Below, in pieces: positions 26,001 through 32,000 of a stretch of DNA of 64,000 nt. A program made the position numbers and the translations under genes. This DNA is from Larus michahellis (taxonomy: Eukaryota > Chordata > Aves > Charadriiformes > Laridae). Under the pieces are notes generated by a model, which was not told the origin of the DNA, ran no database searches, and worked only from the letters and a program-made list of their open reading frames with translations. How positions within the stretch are numbered: the first letter of the stretch is position 1; each line of letters begins with the position of its first letter. Location of the stretch: the NCBI RefSeq assembly GCF_964199755.1, contig NW_027436002.1:1-64000 (forward strand), given 5' to 3'.

Positions 26001-29000
26001 GTGCCCCCCCCACACCCTGGGGTGCCTCCCAGCCCTTGGTGGCCCCCCCAGGTGCCGTCAGCCCTTCCCCCGACCCCCCCCTCTTTTCTCTCTCCCCTGC
26101 AGCACCCGCAGCACCCCCCGCACCCCCCCCTACCACCGTCCCCCCGGGGACCCCCCTGGCTCCCCCCACCACTGCCGCCGCCGCCGCCCCCCCTCGAGAG
26201 GAGCCCGAGGGGCCGGGTGGGCCCAGTCCCCCCCCAGCACCTGCACCCCCCCGGCCGCCCCCCCGCCGCCAGCCCCCGCCCCCCCCACGCTCCCCCTTCT
26301 ACCTGGTAAGGACCCTGGGAAATGGCGGGGGGGGGGCACCCGTAGGTGGGGGCACCTATGGGGGGGCTATGGGTGTAAGGGGAGGGGGGGCTGGGAGGAT
26401 GCCCATGAGTGGGGGGCACTGGGGGGGTGGGGGTGGGTGTCGGTGGGGGAGTAAGGGGGATTGACGGGGCACCCATGGGTGGGGGGGCACCCTGGGGTCC
26501 CTGTGGGGGGGTAAGAGTGGATTTGGGTGGGGGACACTGGGGGGGTTCTGTAGGGGGGTAGGAGGGATTGGGGGGGTACCCATGAGTGGGGGGGGGCACC
26601 CTGGGGTCCCTCTGGGAGGGGGGTAAGAAGGGATTTGGGGGGGGATGCCCTGGGATGGGGATGCTGGGGCTGCTCTGGGGGCGCTGCGGGGGGGGTCTGG
26701 GGGGGTGCCGGGGGGGGTTTGGTCACACACCCACGTGTGCCCCCCCCCACCACCCCCCCCCCGGTCAGGAGTCCCTGGAGGCCAAGCGCGTGCGGGGCCG
26801 AGCGGAGCGGCTGGAGCGGCTGCTGCGGCTGAACGAGCTGCGCTGCGGGCTGGCCCCCGTCTACGGCAGCGAGGTTCTGGGGCTCTGCACCCTCACCCCC
26901 CCTGCGCCCCCCCCGGGGGGGGCCCTGGCCCGCGCCGTCCTCACCCCCCCCCAGCGCCTGCACCAGCTCCAGCCGCTCCTCGACAGGTACTTGGCGGGGG
27001 GGTGGGGGTTGGGGGGACCTAAGCGTCTTGGGGGGGCAGGGGGTTTTGGGGGGGGATCCAGGTGTCTTGGGGGGGGGGTGCCCAAGTGTCTTGGGGGGGG
27101 GGGGAGGGGGGGCAGGGGGGTTTGGGATGATCCAGGCTGTCGTGGGGGTTACCCAGGCATCCGGGGGGGGGGTGTCCCTAACTTTTTGCGTCCTGTGTGT
27201 CGTCCCCCCGCCCCCGCCAGGTTCATCTTCGTGCTGCCGGCGGTGGAAGCGCGGGGGGTGGCCCTGCACAGCGGGCGTCCCCCCCCCTGGCGGCAGCGGC
27301 AGCGCGCCCGGCTGGAGGAGCGGCTGCGGGAGGAGCTGGCGCCCCGGGGCCGAGCCCTGCACCGGGTGCTGCGCAGCATGCGCACCCACTTCCCCGACCT
27401 GCGCCTCATCCAGTACGACTGCGGTACGTGGGGCCAGCGCGGCCTCGGGGACAGCGGGGACGGGGGGGGACATCAGGGAGCCGGGTGCCGCAGGAGCACC
27501 CACTTGTCTGATCTCCCTTACCCGGTCCGGGGATGTCCGGGGACATGGAGGGTGTTCGGGGACGTTGGGGACATCGAGGGTGTTTGGGGACGTGGGGGGC
27601 GCTGGGGACATCAGGGAGGGACATGGGGGACATCGGGAGCTGGGTGGAGCACACGCGCCCCCTTCCCCCACCTGTGCCTCGTCCGACACGACTGCGGTAT
27701 GTGGGGACATCAGGGACAGTGGGGGCGTTGGGGACATCAGGGACACGGGGGACGTCGGGGAGCTGCGTGCCGCAGGAGCACCCACTTGTCCGATCTCCCC
27801 ATAATCTCCCTTGTGCAGTGCTGGGGATGCCTGGGGCCATGGAGGGTGTTTGGGGACGTTGGGGACATCGAGGGTGTTTGGGGACACTGGGGATGTGGGT
27901 GCCGCTGGGGACACTGGGGACACGGGGGGCGTTGGGGACATCAGGGACAACAGGGGACATCAGGGAGGTGGGTGCTGCACGACCACCCACTTGTCTGATC
28001 TGCCCCTAATCCCCCTCACCCAGTCCTGGGGACAGCTGGGGACACGGGGGACATCGGGGAGGCAGGAGGCATCCCATTGGGGACACTTGGGGACAACGGG
28101 GGTGTCAGGGAGATCAGGACTGATGTTCCTAATGCCGTCCCCGTGTCCCTCATGATGTTCTTGCTGATGTTCTTGTGTCTCTTACGATGGTCCCGTGTCC
28201 CCACTGATGTCCCCATTGATGGCCCGAAGTTCTCTCTGACGTCCCCATGTCCCTAACAATGTGTCCATGTCCATACTGATGTCCCCACTGATGTCCTCAT
28301 GTCCACGCTGGTGTCCCCGTGTCCCTTGTGATGTTCTCACCGATGTCCCCGTTCATGACGCCAAGTTCTCTCTGATGTCCCCGTGTCCCTACTGATGTCC
28401 CCGTGTCCCTAATGATGTCTCCATCCATGTCCATGTTGTTGTCCTCATGTCCCCATGATGTCCCCATGCCCCCACTGACTTCCCCGTGTCCCTAATGATG
28501 TTATATGTGATGTCCCTGTGATGTCCCCATGTCCCTGCTGATGTCCCCATCCATGTCCGTGTTGATGTCTTCATGTCCCTTGTGATGTTCTCTCTGATGT
28601 CCCCATGATGTCCCCACTGATGTCCCCATGCCCCAACTGATGGTCCCATGTCCCTAGTGACGTTCTCACTGATGTCCCCACCCCCCACCCCCCGCGCCCC
28701 GTCCCTGTCCCAAAGGGGGGGTCACCCTGCCCCTGCCCTATGGCGGTGGCCCCCGGTGACGCCAGCGTCCCCCCCCCCAGGGAAGCTGCAGACGCTGGAC
28801 GTGCTGCTGCGGCGCCTGAAGGCGGGGGCCCACCGCGTCCTCATCTTCACCCAGATGACCCGGATGCTCGACGTCCTCGAGCGCTTCCTCACCTACCACG
28901 GCCACATCTACCTGCGCCTGGACGGCAGCACCCGCGTGGAGCAGCGCCAGGTGCGGGGGTACCCGGGCAGACAGGGGGACCCAGGCATCTGGGCACCCAC

Positions 29001-32000
29001 ACCCTTGGACCTCCTCATAGAGACCCAGGTGGCCAGGAACCTCCCCATGGTCCCACCTTGGAGCCACGTCTCAGGGGTTTGATGGAGGCACGGAGAAACC
29101 TGGTGTCCAGGAGGGGACCCAGGTGTTTGGGGGAGACCCAGGTGTCCAGGGGGACCCAGGCGTCTGGGCACCCACACCTTTGGACCTCCTCATGGAGACC
29201 CAGGTGGCCAGGAACCTCCCCATGGTCCCACTTTGGAGCCACATCTCAAGGGCTTGATGGAGGCATGGAGGAACCTGGTGTCCAAGAGGGACCCAGGTGT
29301 TTGGAGGGGGATGCAGGTGTCCAGGAGGGGACCCAGGAGTTTGGAGGGGACCCAGGCGTCCGGGAGGACCCAGGCGTCTGGGCACCCACACCCTCGGACC
29401 TCCTTGTGGAGACCCAGGTGGCCAGGAACCTCCCCATGATCCCATCTTAGAGCCACATCTCAAGGGCTTGATGGGTTCCATGGAGGAACGTGGTGTCCAA
29501 GAGGGACCCAGGTGTTTGGGGGGCACCCAGGCATCTGGGCTCTTCTAACATGAGACCCCGGTGTCCGGGTGGCACCGTGCTGCCCCCCCTGCAGGCCCTG
29601 ATGGAACGTTTCAATGCCGACAAGCGCATCTTCTGCTTCATCCTCTCCACCCGCAGTGGTGGGGTCGGCGTCAACCTGGCGGGTGCCGACACCGTCATCT
29701 TCTACGACAGCGACTGGAACCCCACCATGGACGCCCAAGCCCAGGACCGGTGTCACCGCATCGGCCAGACCCGTGACGTCCACATCTACCGGTACGTTGG
29801 GTCCTCACCCGGACGCCTGGGTCCTCCATGGTCACCTCACCCCCGTTGCTTTGTCCCCTCCTCAGGCTCATCAGCGAAAGGACGGTGGAGGAGAACATCC
29901 TCAAGAAGGCCAACCAGAAGAGGATGCTGGGAGATATGGCCATCGAGGGGGGGAACTTCACCACCGCCTACTTCAAGCAGGTAGTTGAGGACCCAGGTGT
30001 CTGGGGGAAACCACGGGTCTGGGCAGTGACACCATTAGACGTCCCCGTGGGGACCCAGGTAGCCAGGAACCTCCTCCAGGTCCCACCTTGGAGCCACATC
30101 TCAAGGGCATGGTGGTGGCAGGGGGACACACGGGAATTCGGGAGGGAAACCCAGGTGTCCAGGGGGACCCAGGTGGCCGGGCAACGACAACCAGGTGTCC
30201 ATGGGTCTGGGCGATGACACCCTTGGACTTCCCCCTGGGGACCAAGGTGGCCGGGAACCTTCTCCAAGTCCCACCTTAGAGCCACATCTCAATGGCTTGG
30301 TGGTGGCAGGGTGGGCCCAGGTGTCCGGGGGGGGACCCAGGTGTCCGGGCACTGACCCCCCGCCCCATCCCCCAGCAAACGATCCGGGAGCTGTTCGACA
30401 TGGCGCCGGAGGAACCGGGACGCCGGGAGCCGGAGAGGGACAAGGAGAAGGAGAAGGACAAGGAGAGGGACGGAGACATCCCCCCTGATGAGGACGAGGA
30501 CCCAGCGGCCACCCGGCGCACCCACATCCTGGAGCAGGTGGGGCCACACGTCACCCCACAGCCCCCCGATGTCACCCTGATGCCACCCTGCGCTCATGTC
30601 CCTTGATGTCCTGTGTCCCCTGATGGCCCAAATGTCCCCCACATCCCCGCGTCCCCTGATGTCCCCTCATCGCACTCACATCCCTTCATCCCCGATGTCC
30701 CTTGTGTCGCTCGTGTCCTCTGATGTCCCCAGTACCCTGATGGTCCCTGATGTCCCTTACATCCCTGATGGCCCCTGTGTCCCTTGGTGTCCCTCGTGTC
30801 CCAGATGTCCCCAACAGCCCTGCTAGCCCCCAATATCCTTGATGTCCCCAGTATTCTGTGATGTCCCCAACGTGCCTGGTGTCCTTCATGTCCCTGATAC
30901 CCCTCGTGTCCCCCACATCCCCATGTCCCCTGGTGTCCCTCATGTCCCCCGTGGCCCCAACACCCCGATGTCCCTGATGTCCCTAATCTCCCTCATGGTC
31001 CCAACATCCCTGATGTCCCTGATGTCCCCCAGATCCTTGTGTCCCCCCATGTCCCCGAGTGCCTCCACCGCCCCTGGTGTCCACCACGTCCCTGATAACA
31101 CCCACGTCCCTGTGGCCCCTGATGGCCCCGACACCCCTGGTGTCCCTCACATCCCAGATGTCCCTTCTGTCCCTGATGTCCCCTACATCTTCGATGTCCC
31201 CATGTCCCCAGGCGCTGTGTGGGGCGGAGGACCCCGAGGACATCCGGGCGGCCTCGCAGGCGCAGGCGGAGCGGGTGGCGGCGTTGGCCGAGTTCAGCGA
31301 GAGCCTCAGCCCCGAGGAGGAACGAGGTGGCCCTGAGCCGGAGGAAGAGCTCTCCAAGGCGGAGCAGGAGATCGCCGCCCTTGTCGAGCAGGTGGGGACC
31401 CAGGCGTGCGGGGGGCTCTGGGGGGACCAGAGTCTGCAGGGGGTTCAGGAGACCTCGGGTGGTTGGGGGTCCGGAGGGACCACAGTCTGCAGGGGGTTCA
31501 GGAGACCTCGGGTGGTTGGGGGTCCGGAGGGACCACAGTCTGCAGGGGGTTCAGGAGACCTCGGGTGGTCGGGGGTCCGGAGGGACCACAGTCTGCAGGG
31601 GGTTCAGGAGACCTCGGGTGGTTGGGGGTCCGGAGGGACCACAGTCTGCAGGGGGTTCAGGAGACCTCGGGTGGTTGGGGGTCCGGAGGGACCACAGTCT
31701 GCAGGGGGTTCAGGAGACCTCGGGTGGTTGGGGGTCCGGAGGGACCACAGTCTGCAGGGGGTTCAGGAGACCTCGGGTGGTTGGGGGTCCGGAGGGACCA
31801 CAGTCTGCAGGGGGTTCAGGAGACCTCGGGTGGTCGGGGGTCCGGAGGGACCGCAGTCTGCAGGGGGTTCAGGAGACCTCGGGTGGTTGGGGGTCCGGAG
31901 GGACCGCAGTCTGCAGGGGGTTCAGGAGACCTCGGGTGGTTGGGGGTCTGGAGGGACCCGTGGGGAGGTTGGGTGGACCTGGGGGTCCAGGGTGAGGGGA

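Noticed and set aside
26367-27950. A 527-codon open frame on the minus strand
   Set aside because: Antisense of SRCAP exons and their G-rich introns. The composition is pure Pro/Ser/Thr low complexity.
31392-31966. CRISPR-like regular array
   Set aside because: Units are directly adjacent, with no unique spacers, no cas genes and a vertebrate intron context. It is a minisatellite.
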